Source: Actinomycetota bacterium
GTDB taxonomy: Bacteria; Actinomycetota; Acidimicrobiia; IMCC26256; PALSA-555
Length of the DNA stretch: 35,731 bases
Assembly: GCA_003140175.1 (NCBI GenBank)
Contig: PLJD01000094.1
Span: 17,499-53,229 of the forward strand
Reading direction: 5' to 3'
Shown here: one piece after another, positions 23,445 to 31,728 of the stretch
Numbering within the stretch: position 1 is the first letter of the stretch
Layout: each line of letters begins with the position of its first letter
Notes under the pieces: model-generated
What the model was told of the DNA's origin: nothing
The model's database searches: none
Seen by the model: the letters and a program-made list of their open reading frames with translations, nothing else
Position numbers and translations under genes: made by a program

Positions 23445-23910
23445 CCCCACGGGGCGTGTCGTCACGCCCGCAGGCTTGCGCCTCGAACCGCAAGGGCCGC
23501 GGTACGACGGGGGCGAGGAAGCCGAACGGTGCCCGCCCGAACAGGTGATGGACGTTGTGCGCGGCGCGGAGACGGTGCCCGACCCGGTCCGGCACCCGCA
23601 GCCAGGCCACCCGCCGGTGGATGACCAGGTCGTGGACCACGAGGTAGGCGGCGCCGTAGGCGGTGACGCCCACGCCGATGGGTACCAGCACGCTGCCCGC
23701 GCCCACCCAGACGCCGATCGACAGCACCGCGATCGTCACCCCCGAGAACACGACGGGGAACAGGTCGTTGGCTTCGAGCACCCCCCGGGGTGCCTGGTGG
23801 TGGCTGCGGTGCCAGCCCATCCCGAAGCCGTGGAACACCACCCGGTGCACGAGGGTGGTGATCGGCTCCATGAGCACGAGCGCCCCGACGGCGAGCAGCA
23901 CCGCGGTCAC
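23425..23910 (-). CDS. crtZ: Beta-carotene 3-hydroxylase
   Basis: 161 aa, membrane-bound non-heme diiron hydroxylase. The histidine clusters are all present: HRVVFHG, HRSHHQAP, HDLVIHRR and HNVHHLFG. It adds 3-OH groups to the rings of beta-carotene, giving cryptoxanthin and zeaxanthin. Hydrophobic segments lie at about 5-20 and around VFSGVTIAVLSIGVWVGAG. The GTG at 23910 overlaps the crtYd stop as GTGA; the frame upstream to 24021 is a shadow. The last 15 residues are Arg-rich and overlap the 3' end of crtB. Confidence 0.93.
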   Translation of the reverse strand: MTAVLLAVGALVLMEPITTLVHRVVFHGFGMGWHRSHHQAPRGVLEANDLFPVVFSGVTIAVLSIGVWVGAGSVLVPIGVGVTAYGAAYLVVHDLVIHRRVAWLRVPDRVGHRLRAAHNVHHLFGRAPFGFLAPVVPRPLRFEAQACGRDDTPRGVSRRRS

Positions 23911-24224
23911 TGCCGAACTCGTTCCCGTCGCCCGGCTGCGTCCCAGCACAGCATGGCGAGCGTCAACAAGGCGAACGCGAACAGGTAGTCCTCCACCGGG
24001 ATGTCCCAGGGCACCCGCCATCCGGTCGCGGCGTGCCGGTCGTAGATCACGATCGGGGCGGTGAGCTTGGTGAGCCAGCCGTTCACCCCGATCATGAACC
24101 CGTAGCAGATCGCCAACGAGATCCAGTAGGCCCGGGTCTGCAACAGGCCGGTGTGCAGCCCGCCGACCTCGAGGGCGACGACGCCGGCCACGGCCACGAG
24201 CGCCAACCCGGTGTACTCAGGCAC
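23907..24224 (-). CDS. crtYd: Lycopene cyclase subunit, CrtYd type
   Basis: 105 aa, about three membrane helices. One half of the heterodimeric lycopene cyclase of Gram-positive bacteria; it closes the end rings of lycopene together with CrtYc. The motif PVEDYLFAFALLTLAMLCWD is the family's P-[VI]-E-[DE] segment and places the acidic active-site residues near the membrane. It starts with MPEYTGLALVAVAGVVALE. The start overlaps the crtYc gene by 8 bases and the stop overlaps crtZ by 4. Which of the two small genes is c and which d was judged from order and similarity recalled from memory. Confidence 0.88.
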   Translation of the reverse strand: MPEYTGLALVAVAGVVALEVGGLHTGLLQTRAYWISLAICYGFMIGVNGWLTKLTAPIVIYDRHAATGWRVPWDIPVEDYLFAFALLTLAMLCWDAAGRRERVRQ

Positions 24225-24543
24225 GGTGGCGTCCTCGCAGGAGGGTGCGGACCGCCTCGAGGGTCACCAGGCCACAGATCGGGATCGCGACGAAGAACAC
24301 CAGCTCCTCGATCGGTACGTTCCCCGGGAGGGACAGCCCGACGAGGTAGCGATGGTTGAAGGTCCAGTGATGGCGGGCGATGGCGAGCACATCCCACGCG
24401 AAGAACACGGCCACGGTCGGGACCAGCGCGAACACCAGCCGGCGCGGTCGCCGCCACACCCGCGCGCCGAGGACCAGCTCCAGTGGCAAGGTCAGGACGA
24501 GGCAGGCCGCCATGAGCGCCAGGTACTGATACTCGTCGGCCAC
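24217..24543 (-). CDS. crtYc: Lycopene cyclase subunit, CrtYc type
   Basis: 108 aa, three membrane helices. Partner subunit of CrtYd. The segment HHWTFNHRYLVGLSLPGNVP with IEELVFFVAIPICGL is the conserved region (PxEE). The start is a GTG at 24543, and a CACAAT element ends 6 bases before it, so this is probably the promoter of crtYc-crtYd-crtZ. The upstream 227-base gap (24544-24770), shared with the ABC transporter operon, also holds an imperfect palindrome at 24594-24608 and arms CGTCGGTAG / CTGCCGACG at 24646-24654 and 24680-24688, of unknown use. Confidence 0.9.
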   Translation of the reverse strand: MADEYQYLALMAACLVLTLPLELVLGARVWRRPRRLVFALVPTVAVFFAWDVLAIARHHWTFNHRYLVGLSLPGNVPIEELVFFVAIPICGLVTLEAVRTLLRGRHRA

Positions 24544-24729
24544 GCAGCGATTGTGGCCCGTCGCGACGTGTCGCTGCGAGCAGGCGTGGACACGGTGAGT
24601 GTCACACCGGGCCGCCGCGTCGACCCTTGCGAACGCCGTCGCTCCCGTCGGTAGGAGGGGGTGTGAAACTGCTTTCGGGCTGCCGACGTAGAACCGAATG
24701 TGCGCGAAGGAAACCGACCCACCAGCCGA

Positions 24730-24753
24730 GCCGGGGTGCGCTCAGGCCCCGGC
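24730..24753 (+). other. 7-bp hairpin just upstream of the ABC transporter -10
   Basis: GCCGGGG (24730-24736) and CCCCGGC (24747-24753) are perfect arms with a 10-base loop. They occupy the -35 region relative to the TAGGCT element at 24756, so a regulator site is more likely than an mRNA structure. Confidence 0.35.
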
Positions 24754-24755
24754 AG

Positions 24756-24761
24756 TAGGCT
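24756..24761 (+). promoter_or_regulatory. -10 element (TAGGCT) of the ABC transporter operon
   Basis: TAGGCT ends 9 bases before the ATG at 24771. The same hexamer, with similar flanks, stands before glcD. Confidence 0.5.
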
Positions 24762-24770
24762 CGCCGCTCG

Positions 24771-25696
<926 letters not shown>

Positions 25697-25700
<4 letters not shown>

Positions 25701-26431
25701 GCCGCAGCGCGCTGCGGGCTGTGCTGGCCCAGTCCCGCGTCGAGCTGGTCCTGACGCTGCGGCGTGGCGAGAGCCTCGTCGTGTCGATCCTGATCCCAGT
25801 CGGGATCCTCGTGTTCTTCGCGAAGGTCGACGTCGTGCCGACGCTCCGCGACCCCGTCCAGTTCCTCGTCCCCGGCGTCCTCGCCCTCGCCGTCATGTCC
25901 ACCGCGATGGTCAGCCTCGGCATCGCGACCGGCTACGAGCGCCGCTACGGCGTCCTCAAGCGCCTGGGTTCCACGCCGCTGTCCCGAGCGGGCCTCCTCA
26001 CCGCCAAGACGGCGAGCGTCCTGGCCCTCGAGGTGGTGCAGGCCGTCGTGCTCCTCGCCGTCGGCGCGGCGCTCGGCTGGCACGCCGAAGGCAGCATCGG
26101 CGCCGCGATCGGCCTGTTGTTGCTGGGCACCGTCGCCTTCGCCGGCATCGGCCTGCTCTTCGCGGGCATGCTGCGCGCGGAGGCGAACCTGGCGGTCGCC
26201 AACGCCCTGTTCCTCGGACTCCTCTTCCTGGGCGGTATGGCGTATCCGCTCGGGAAGCTGCCCGGGGTGCTCCAGACCTTCGCGCGTGGCCTGCCCGCCG
26301 CCGCCCTGTCCGACACGGTGCGCCAGGCGCTCTCCGCGGGGCCGATCTCGATCGGTGCCCTCGCGACGCTGATCGGGTGGGCGATCGGCGCGCCCCTGCT
26401 CGCGGCGCGCACCTTCCGCTGGGAGGAATGA
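25697..26431 (+). CDS. ABC-2 type permease
   Basis: 244 aa, about six membrane helices. It is the membrane subunit of the exporter encoded with the preceding ATPase. The early helix is LVVSILIPVGILVFFA, then VLALAVMSTAMVSLGIATGYERRYGVLKRLGSTPL, the usual ABC-2 coupling segment after the second helix. Later helices include LLLGTVAFAGIGLLFAGML and ANALFLGLLFLGGMAYPLG. PGVLQTFARGLPAAALSD is also typical. It converges on the TlpA-like gene. Confidence 0.93.
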
Positions 26432-26445
26432 CCTCGGGTGGTTCC
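26425..26445. terminator. Imperfect hairpin between converging genes
   Basis: GGAATGACC and GGTGGTTCC pair with one mismatch and one G-T around TCG. It covers the stop codons of the permease and the TlpA-like gene and could end both transcripts. Confidence 0.3.
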
Positions 26446-27077
26446 TACGGTGCGAGGATGGCGCGTACGTTGCTGTCGAGCGCCGACCTCGACGGGGCAA
26501 ACACCCGGCTGGCGATCGTGCCGTCCCGACGCACGAAGAACACCAGGGGAATCTCCCGCACCCCGTAGGTGGCGGCGATGGCCCCGCTGTCGTCTCGAGC
26601 GAGGAGCCAGTGGGCGTGCTGCTGGTCGGCGAACGCGCGCGCGTCGCTGGGGATGTCCTGGAAGCTGATCCCGACGATCTGGAGTCCCTGGGATTGGTAG
26701 CGGCGCAACGTGGCCGCGAGGAGCGGGAACTCCTGGCGACAGGGATGACACCACGACGCCCAGAAGTTGACGAGCACCGGGCGTCCGGCCAGCTGGGCGA
26801 GCGAGACATGTCCGCCGGAGAGGGTGGTGAGCGAGAAGCCCGGCGCGAGCGACCCGCCGGTCGGCGCGTTGGGGGTGGTGATGGCCGGCGGGGGAGCGGA
26901 CGGGGGCGCGCCGACCGCGGCGTTGCTGGCGCTCGGCCCCGACGAGTTCGACGCGATCGCCCAAGCGGTGATCCCTCCGACCGCGGCGACCGCCACCGCG
27001 GCGAGGAGGAGGAGACGCCCGACGCGGGGTCGGGTCGTCGCCGAGTCAGTGGGCGTGGACGAGGACGTCGAGGGCAA
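26445..27077 (-). CDS. TlpA-like membrane-anchored thiol-disulfide oxidoreductase
   Basis: 210 aa. A membrane anchor at about 21-43 (LLLLAAVAVAAVGGITAWAI) is followed by a Pro/Ala linker and a thioredoxin fold outside the membrane. The redox pair is C100-H-P-C103 in FWASWCHPCRQEF. IVGISFQD and VREIPLVFFVRRDG (with the cis-Pro) complete the fold. Such proteins keep cysteines reduced for cytochrome c or oxidase copper-site assembly. It lies directly downstream of ctaB and overlaps it by 32 bases, which supports a role in oxidase maturation. Its N-terminal 20 residues are Ser/Thr-rich, so a start further in is possible. Confidence 0.92.
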   Translation of the reverse strand: MPSTSSSTPTDSATTRPRVGRLLLLAAVAVAAVGGITAWAIASNSSGPSASNAAVGAPPSAPPPAITTPNAPTGGSLAPGFSLTTLSGGHVSLAQLAGRPVLVNFWASWCHPCRQEFPLLAATLRRYQSQGLQIVGISFQDIPSDARAFADQQHAHWLLARDDSGAIAATYGVREIPLVFFVRRDGTIASRVFAPSRSALDSNVRAILAP

Positions 27078-27975
27078 CGGCGGCGAAGAGCAACGCGAGA
27101 TAGGTGTTCGAGAGGCCGAAGAAGGCGATGGCCCGCTGGTTCGTCGGGTCGCGGCGCAACCGGACTGCCTGCACGATGAACGCCAGGCCTAGCGCGGCAG
27201 CGACGCCGAGGTAGATGGCGCCCACCGCGGTGACGAGGGGCAGGGTGAAGCTGACGGCCACGACCAGCACCGTGTAGCCGAGGATCTGGGTGGCGGCGCC
27301 GGCCGGTCCTTTCACGACGGGCAGCATCGGGATGCTCGCCGCCGCGTAGTCCTCCCGGTAACGCAGGGCCAGGGCCCAGAAATGGGCGGGGGTCCAGCAG
27401 AACACGATGGCGAACAGGATCCAGGGTCCGACGCCGAGCCCGCCGGTGACGGCCGCCCAGCCCACCAGGGCGGGGACCGCGCCGGCCGCCCCGCCGATCA
27501 CGATGTTCTGCACCGTGCGGGGCTTGAGCCAGATCGTGTACACGAAGACGTAGAAGACGGCCGCGGCGAGGGCAAGGCCGGCGGCGAGCACGTTGGCGAC
27601 CGACCACAGCAGCGCCACTGCGAGGACCTCGAGGACCAGTCCGAAGACGAGGGCCCGGCTGGGCTCCACCGTCCCCATCGGCAGGGGCCGGTGGCGGGTC
27701 CGTCGCATCAGCTGGTCCCGGTCCCGCTCAACCCAGCAGTTGATGGTGTTGGCGCCTCCCGCGGAGAGGGCGCCGCCGACGAGGACCGCGACGACGAGGC
27801 CGAGCGAGGGGAGGCCGCGCGCGGCGAGGATCATCGCGGGCAGCGTCGTGACGAGCAGGAGCTCCACCACCCGGGGCTTGGTGAGTGCCAGGTAGTTCGA
27901 CGCCGCCCGGCGGATCTGTTTCGCCCACGGCTCACTGACGACGACGGGGCGACTGGGGGCGACGAAGTCCGACAC
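27046..27975 (-). CDS. ctaB: Heme O synthase (protoheme IX farnesyltransferase)
   Basis: 309 aa, eight or nine membrane helices of the UbiA prenyltransferase type. It adds a farnesyl group to heme B to make heme O, the substrate of CtaA. YLALTKPRVVELLLVTTLPA opens the domain. The first Asp-rich motif is NTINCWVERDRDQLMRRT with the usual HRPLP after it. The second loop is LRYREDYAAASIPMLPVV. GTG 27975 was chosen because GGAG lies 4 bases upstream of it; an in-frame GTG at 28029 has no such site and would leave only 29 bases to the GroES-like gene. A TlpA-like gene follows with overlap. Confidence 0.95.
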   Translation of the reverse strand: MSDFVAPSRPVVVSEPWAKQIRRAASNYLALTKPRVVELLLVTTLPAMILAARGLPSLGLVVAVLVGGALSAGGANTINCWVERDRDQLMRRTRHRPLPMGTVEPSRALVFGLVLEVLAVALLWSVANVLAAGLALAAAVFYVFVYTIWLKPRTVQNIVIGGAAGAVPALVGWAAVTGGLGVGPWILFAIVFCWTPAHFWALALRYREDYAAASIPMLPVVKGPAGAATQILGYTVLVVAVSFTLPLVTAVGAIYLGVAAALGLAFIVQAVRLRRDPTNQRAIAFFGLSNTYLALLFAAVALDVLVHAH

Positions 27976-28043
27976 GGCGCTCCAGGGTGGGGGTCGCTGG
28001 GATGGTAACCGAGGCCCGGTGAAGCCCACGAAGCAGCCGGCGG

Positions 28044-28049
28044 TAGCCT
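28044..28049 (+). promoter_or_regulatory. -10 element (TAGCCT) of the GroES-like gene
   Basis: TAGCCT ends 9 bases before the ATG at 28059, in the short divergent gap to ctaB. Confidence 0.45.
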
Positions 28050-28058
28050 CACTCGCAG

Positions 28059-28397
28059 ATGACTGAGGATGTCGACCCGGGCGATTTGAAGCATTCCATC
28101 CGCATGACCGCCGACCGGCTGCTCACCCGCCCCTCCGATGAGACGACCGAGCGCAAGTCGCGGGCCGGGATTGTGATCCCCGCCACCGCCAACGTGAGCC
28201 GACGCCTGGGGTGGGCGGAGGTGATCGCGGTCGGCCCGACGGTCCGCAACGTCGAGCCGGGCGACCGGGTGCTCTTCGCCCCCGAGGCGGGCTTCGAGGT
28301 CGAGATCCGGGGGGACGAGTACCTGATTCTGCGCGAACGCGACGTCCACGCCGCCGCGTCGGCGCGCGAGGATGGCTCCTCGGGCCTCTATCTGTAG
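28059..28397 (+). CDS. GroES-like co-chaperonin (Cpn10 family)
   Basis: 112 aa. The Cpn10 fold is clear: ADRLLTRPSDETTERKSRAG, then the mobile-loop motif GIVIPATANVS, then EVIAVGPTVRNVEPGDRVLF and EVEIRGDEYLILRERDV. The hydrophobic IVI tripeptide corresponds to the GroEL-contacting IVL of GroES, so binding to a chaperonin is possible. It differs from ordinary GroES by a 16-residue N-terminal extension and a C-terminal tail ending GSSGLYL, and no groEL gene is next to it. It is probably a second, diverged co-chaperonin besides a standard groES elsewhere. Divergent from ctaB. Confidence 0.88.
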   Translation: MTEDVDPGDLKHSIRMTADRLLTRPSDETTERKSRAGIVIPATANVSRRLGWAEVIAVGPTVRNVEPGDRVLFAPEAGFEVEIRGDEYLILRERDVHAAASAREDGSSGLYL

Positions 28398-28409
28398 CTG
28401 AGGGTCGCG

Positions 28410-29180
28410 CTAGCGGCGACGGTCCCGGCGGGCCAGCAGCTTGACCTCGGCCGGATGGATGACCGGTGCGGGGCGCGCCCCGCGCCGCTCGTCGAGGTAC
28501 GCCACGACGCGGCGGTACAGCTTCGAGCCGAGCATCTTGTGCAGCTCGACGCCCAGGCTCTCGTAGACCGGCTCGGTGCCGGTGAACGCCTCGGGTGCCT
28601 CGGTGCACCACCAGTCGAAGTCGTCGCCGCCCTCGCCCCAGCCGTCGCGTGCGAACTCGGTCAACGTCGACACGACGGTGCCGTCGTCTTGTTCATCGTC
28701 GATGCGGCGCAGCGGCAGCTGCCAGCAGACCTCGGGTTTCACGTCGCTGTGGTGCTGACCGGTCCGCATGGCGTGGACGTGGAGCGCGCATCCGACGCCG
28801 CCGTCGAAGCCGACGCGGTTCAAGAAGATGCACGCGTCGTCGACGAGGCGGGTGCGCCACTCGGTGCGGCCGTCCTCGTCTTTGCCGGCGCGGGCGTAGA
28901 TGCCCTTCTTGCGTCCCGCGTCGCGGTACTGCCATTCCTCGTCGGTGAGCTCCTTCGAGACCCGCACGATGTGATCGCGGTCCTTGCGGTCCGAGAAATG
29001 CGCGCCGTACGAGCAGCAGCCCTCAACCAGCTCCGGTGCGCGCTCGGTCAGGACACCCTGGCAGCCGCAGCCGAAGATGCAGTGCCACGACGACAACAAG
29101 AAGGTCACGTCGATCTGCCAGCGGCGACCGTCTTCCTCCGGGTCGTCGAAACTCACCCACTCGCGGTTCGGGCCTCGCAT
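28410..29180 (-). CDS. Cysteine-rich conserved protein, YkgJ/DUF3109-like
   Basis: 256 aa. Cys groups: HCIFGCGCQGV, GCCSYGAHF, DDACIFLNRVGFDGGVGCALH and KPEVCWQLPLRR. The order C..CC..CxFL..GCAxH..A..KPxxCxxxPLR resembles the YkgJ/DUF3109 group, which is thought to bind zinc or an iron-sulfur centre. FSDRKDRDHIVRVSKELTDEEWQYRD lies between them. No membrane segment. The function is unknown. AGGAGG sits 4 bases before the ATG, inside a perfect inverted repeat, so its ribosome site may be masked in the mRNA. It converges on the GroES-like gene with 12 bases between the stops. Confidence 0.82.
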   Translation of the reverse strand: MRGPNREWVSFDDPEEDGRRWQIDVTFLLSSWHCIFGCGCQGVLTERAPELVEGCCSYGAHFSDRKDRDHIVRVSKELTDEEWQYRDAGRKKGIYARAGKDEDGRTEWRTRLVDDACIFLNRVGFDGGVGCALHVHAMRTGQHHSDVKPEVCWQLPLRRIDDEQDDGTVVSTLTEFARDGWGEGGDDFDWWCTEAPEAFTGTEPVYESLGVELHKMLGSKLYRRVVAYLDERRGARPAPVIHPAEVKLLARRDRRR

Positions 29181-29183
29181 CCA

Positions 29184-29203
29184 GCCTCCTGTGGACAGGA
29201 GGC
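29184..29203 (-). promoter_or_regulatory. Inverted repeat that hides the Shine-Dalgarno sequence of the Cys-rich gene
   Basis: GCCTCCTGT and ACAGGAGGC are perfect 9-base inverted arms separated by two bases. In the leftward mRNA the second arm contains AGGAGG, 4 bases before the ATG at 29180, and would pair with the first arm. This may be an RNA switch, or the DNA palindrome may be an operator. Confidence 0.5.
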
Positions 29204-29224
29204 CGAGCGTATCGAGGCCGTCGG

Positions 29225-29230
29225 TAGGCT
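29225..29230 (+). promoter_or_regulatory. -10 element (TAGGCT) of glcD
   Basis: TAGGCT ends exactly 6 bases before ATC 29237, the proposed start of glcD. Its first three bases are also the in-frame stop that limits the frame upstream. Confidence 0.5.
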
Positions 29231-29236
29231 TCGCGC

Positions 29237-30664
29237 ATCGACGACGATCGCGCGCTCCTCGCTGACCTCCAGGATGCGGTCGGGGCCGATCGGGCGCGGG
29301 CCGAGCCGCTCGAGCTCGCGCTCTACGGCCGCGACGCCGGGGTTGCCACCGGCGAGGCGGGCGCGGTGTGCTTCCCGGCCTCCCCCGCGGAGGTGGCCGC
29401 CGCGGTGGCGGTCGCGGCCCGCCACGACCGCCCCTTTGTGGCTCGCGGGAGCGGCACCGGCTTGTCCGGTGGCGCGACCCCGGTCGGGCGCCCGGTGGTG
29501 ATCGTGACCACCCACCTGAACCGCATCCTGGACGTCGACCCCGCGGCGCGGGTCGCCTGGGTGGAGCCCGGCGTCTTGAACCTCGACCTGAGCCGGTCGG
29601 TCAGCCACCTCGGCCTGCACTATGCGCCCGACCCGTCCTCGCAGGCGGCGTGCACGATCGGCGGCAACGTGGCGACGAACGCCGGGGGCCCCCATTGCCT
29701 CGCCTCCGGCGTCACCGCCGCCCACGTCCTCGCCCTCGACGTCGTGCTGGCCGACGGCAGCATCGCCCAGCTCGGAGGCTTGGAGCCCGACCAGCCTGGC
29801 TACGACCTGCGGGGCTGCTTCGTCGGCAGCGAGGGGACGATGGGCATCGCGACCCGGGTGGCGGTGCGCTTGACCCGCGACCCGACCGTGGTGCGCACCC
29901 TGCTGCTCGACTTCACCTCCGTCGAGGCCGCCGGCGCCACCGTCAGCGGGATCATCGCCGCGGGCATCGTCCCCGCCGCGCTCGAGATGATGGACGCCGA
30001 GATCACCCGGGCGGTCGAGGACTACGTCGGGGCCGGGTACCCGCGGGACGCCGCCGCGGTGCTCCTCGTCGAGCTCGACGGGCTCGAAGCCGGGGTGGCC
30101 GCCCAGGTCGAGGAGGTCCGGGCGGTGGGCCGCGAGCACGGCGCCCGCTCGGTGCGGGTCGCGGCCGACGAGCGCGAGCGGGCGCTGCTCTGGAAGGGTC
30201 GCAAGTCGGCCTTCGGTGCGATCGCCCGAATCGCTCCCGACTACTACCTCCACGACGTCGTCGTCCCGCGCACCCGCTTGGTCGAGGTGCTCCTCGAGGT
30301 GTACGAGATCGCCGAGGAGCAGCGCTTGACGATGATGAACGTCTTCCACGCCGGCGACGGGAACCTGCACCCCCTCATCGTCTTCGACGCCCGCGAGCCG
30401 GGCGTGTGGCCTCGGGTCACCGACGCCGGCGACGCGATCCTGCGCGCCTGCGTCGCCGCGGGTGGTGTCCTCTCGGGCGAGCACGGCATCGGCCTGGAGA
30501 AGCGCGACGCCATGCCGCTGGTCTTCGGACCCGACGACCTCGACGCGCAAGCCCGCCTCCGCGACGCCTTCGACCCGTGGGGGCGCGCCAACCCCGACAA
30601 GGTGCTCCCGCGGGGCAGCCGCTGCGGGGAGCTGGGCGTCGTGCCGGAGGGGGCGTGGGTGTGA
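29237..30664 (+). CDS. glcD: FAD-linked oxidase, glycolate oxidase subunit GlcD-like, with probable ATC start
   Basis: 475 aa if started at ATC 29237, 432 aa from the first canonical codon, GTG 29366. It oxidises glycolate, D-lactate or another 2-hydroxyacid with FAD. The PCMH-type FAD domain has VARGSGTGLSGGATPVG and ACTIGGNVATNAGGPH. The C-terminal domain has NVFHAGDGNLHPL and GEHGIGLEKR. The 43 codons before the GTG encode a family-like N-terminal helix (ALLADLQDAVGADRARAEPL, then ALYGRDAG), so translation must begin upstream. The frame opens only at 29228 and contains no ATG, GTG or TTG before 29366. Its stop overlaps glcE by 4 bases. Confidence 0.9.
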   Translation: MDDDRALLADLQDAVGADRARAEPLELALYGRDAGVATGEAGAVCFPASPAEVAAAVAVAARHDRPFVARGSGTGLSGGATPVGRPVVIVTTHLNRILDVDPAARVAWVEPGVLNLDLSRSVSHLGLHYAPDPSSQAACTIGGNVATNAGGPHCLASGVTAAHVLALDVVLADGSIAQLGGLEPDQPGYDLRGCFVGSEGTMGIATRVAVRLTRDPTVVRTLLLDFTSVEAAGATVSGIIAAGIVPAALEMMDAEITRAVEDYVGAGYPRDAAAVLLVELDGLEAGVAAQVEEVRAVGREHGARSVRVAADERERALLWKGRKSAFGAIARIAPDYYLHDVVVPRTRLVEVLLEVYEIAEEQRLTMMNVFHAGDGNLHPLIVFDAREPGVWPRVTDAGDAILRACVAAGGVLSGEHGIGLEKRDAMPLVFGPDDLDAQARLRDAFDPWGRANPDKVLPRGSRCGELGVVPEGAWV

Positions 30665-31728
30665 CGCCCGACGCCGAGCAGGCCGTCGCGGCGGCAGTCG
30701 GCGCGGCGAGCACCGTCGTGCCGGTCGGCGCGGGCACCCAGCGCGAGGTCGGAGGCCCGGTGCCCACCGGCACCGAGGTGGGCGCCCCCTCGGGCATCGT
30801 CGCGTACGACCCGGCCGAGCTGACGGTGACGGCCGGGGCGGGAACCAGCGTGGACGAGCTAGACGCGGCGCTTGGCGCCCACGCCCAGGAATGCGTCTTG
30901 GACCCCCGCGACCGGCGCGCCACCCTCGGCGGGTTGCTCGCGGTCGGCCTGTCGGGTCCCCGCCGCCTCCGCTACGGCCCGCTGCGGGACCGGGTCCTGG
31001 AGGTCCGCTTCGCGACCGCCGACGGGCGCCTGGTGCGCGGCGGCGGGCCCACGGTGAAGAACGTGACCGGGTTCGACCTGCCTCGCCTGCTCGTGGGCTC
31101 CTTCGGGACGCTCGGGGTGCTCACGCGCGTCATCCTGCGCTGCCAGCCTCGTCCCGCGCTCAGCCGCTGGTACCGCGCGCCGGGCGAGCCCGACGCGGTG
31201 CGGGCGGCCTGTCTTGCTCCTTCGACGATCACCTGGGGCCCCGACGGCACCCGGGTGCTGCTCGAGGGCCACCCCGACGACGTGGACGCCCAGGCGGCCG
31301 CCGCGGAGCTCGTCGCCCTGCCCGACGACGGGCCGGCCTGGCCCGACGCGCCCCATCGGGGACGAGTCTCGGTTCCCCCGGGACAGGTTCGCCAGGTCGG
31401 GGCGGGTCTGGCCGCCCTGGACGGTGTGGTGTGGCTCGCCGAGTGGGGGGTCGGCACCGTGCACGTCGGGGCCGCCACCGAGGACGGCCTCGCCGCCGCC
31501 CGCGGCGTCGCGACCGCCGCGGGGGGATGGCTGCTGCGCGAGTCGGGGGCCCCGACGCTGGACGGGTTCGGGGTCGCACTGCCGGCATCCGAGGTCATGG
31601 CGCGGGTGAAGGCGGCGTTCGACCCGACCGGCAAGCTCGCGCCAGGCCGCCTGCCGATCCCCGGCGCCGGTGTCGCAGCGCCGGGCGTCGTGAGCGGCGG
31701 GCGAATCGGAGGACCGGCTCGTGCCTGA
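30661..31728 (+). CDS. glcE: FAD-binding oxidoreductase, glycolate oxidase subunit GlcE-like
   Basis: 355 aa. The second flavin-type subunit of the glycolate oxidase complex. VPVGAGTQREVGGP and TLGGLLAVGLSGPRRLRYG form the PCMH FAD-binding motifs, followed by VKNVTGFDLPRLLVGSFGTL, a GlcE hallmark, and a C-terminal AFDPTGKLAPGRLP. The GTG start overlaps the glcD stop (GTGA); another in-frame GTG lies at 30655. The iron-sulfur subunit GlcF, which usually follows, is not here. The 3' end overlaps a 68-aa gene by 8 bases. Confidence 0.92.
   Translation: MTPDAEQAVAAAVGAASTVVPVGAGTQREVGGPVPTGTEVGAPSGIVAYDPAELTVTAGAGTSVDELDAALGAHAQECVLDPRDRRATLGGLLAVGLSGPRRLRYGPLRDRVLEVRFATADGRLVRGGGPTVKNVTGFDLPRLLVGSFGTLGVLTRVILRCQPRPALSRWYRAPGEPDAVRAACLAPSTITWGPDGTRVLLEGHPDDVDAQAAAAELVALPDDGPAWPDAPHRGRVSVPPGQVRQVGAGLAALDGVVWLAEWGVGTVHVGAATEDGLAAARGVATAAGGWLLRESGAPTLDGFGVALPASEVMARVKAAFDPTGKLAPGRLPIPGAGVAAPGVVSGGRIGGPARA

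Noticed and set aside
24594..24608. GGTG-A-GTGTC-A-CACC palindrome as a CarH/LitR light-control site for crtYc
   Set aside because: The symmetry is imperfect and does not match an operator I know; no MerR-type regulator gene is present in the window.
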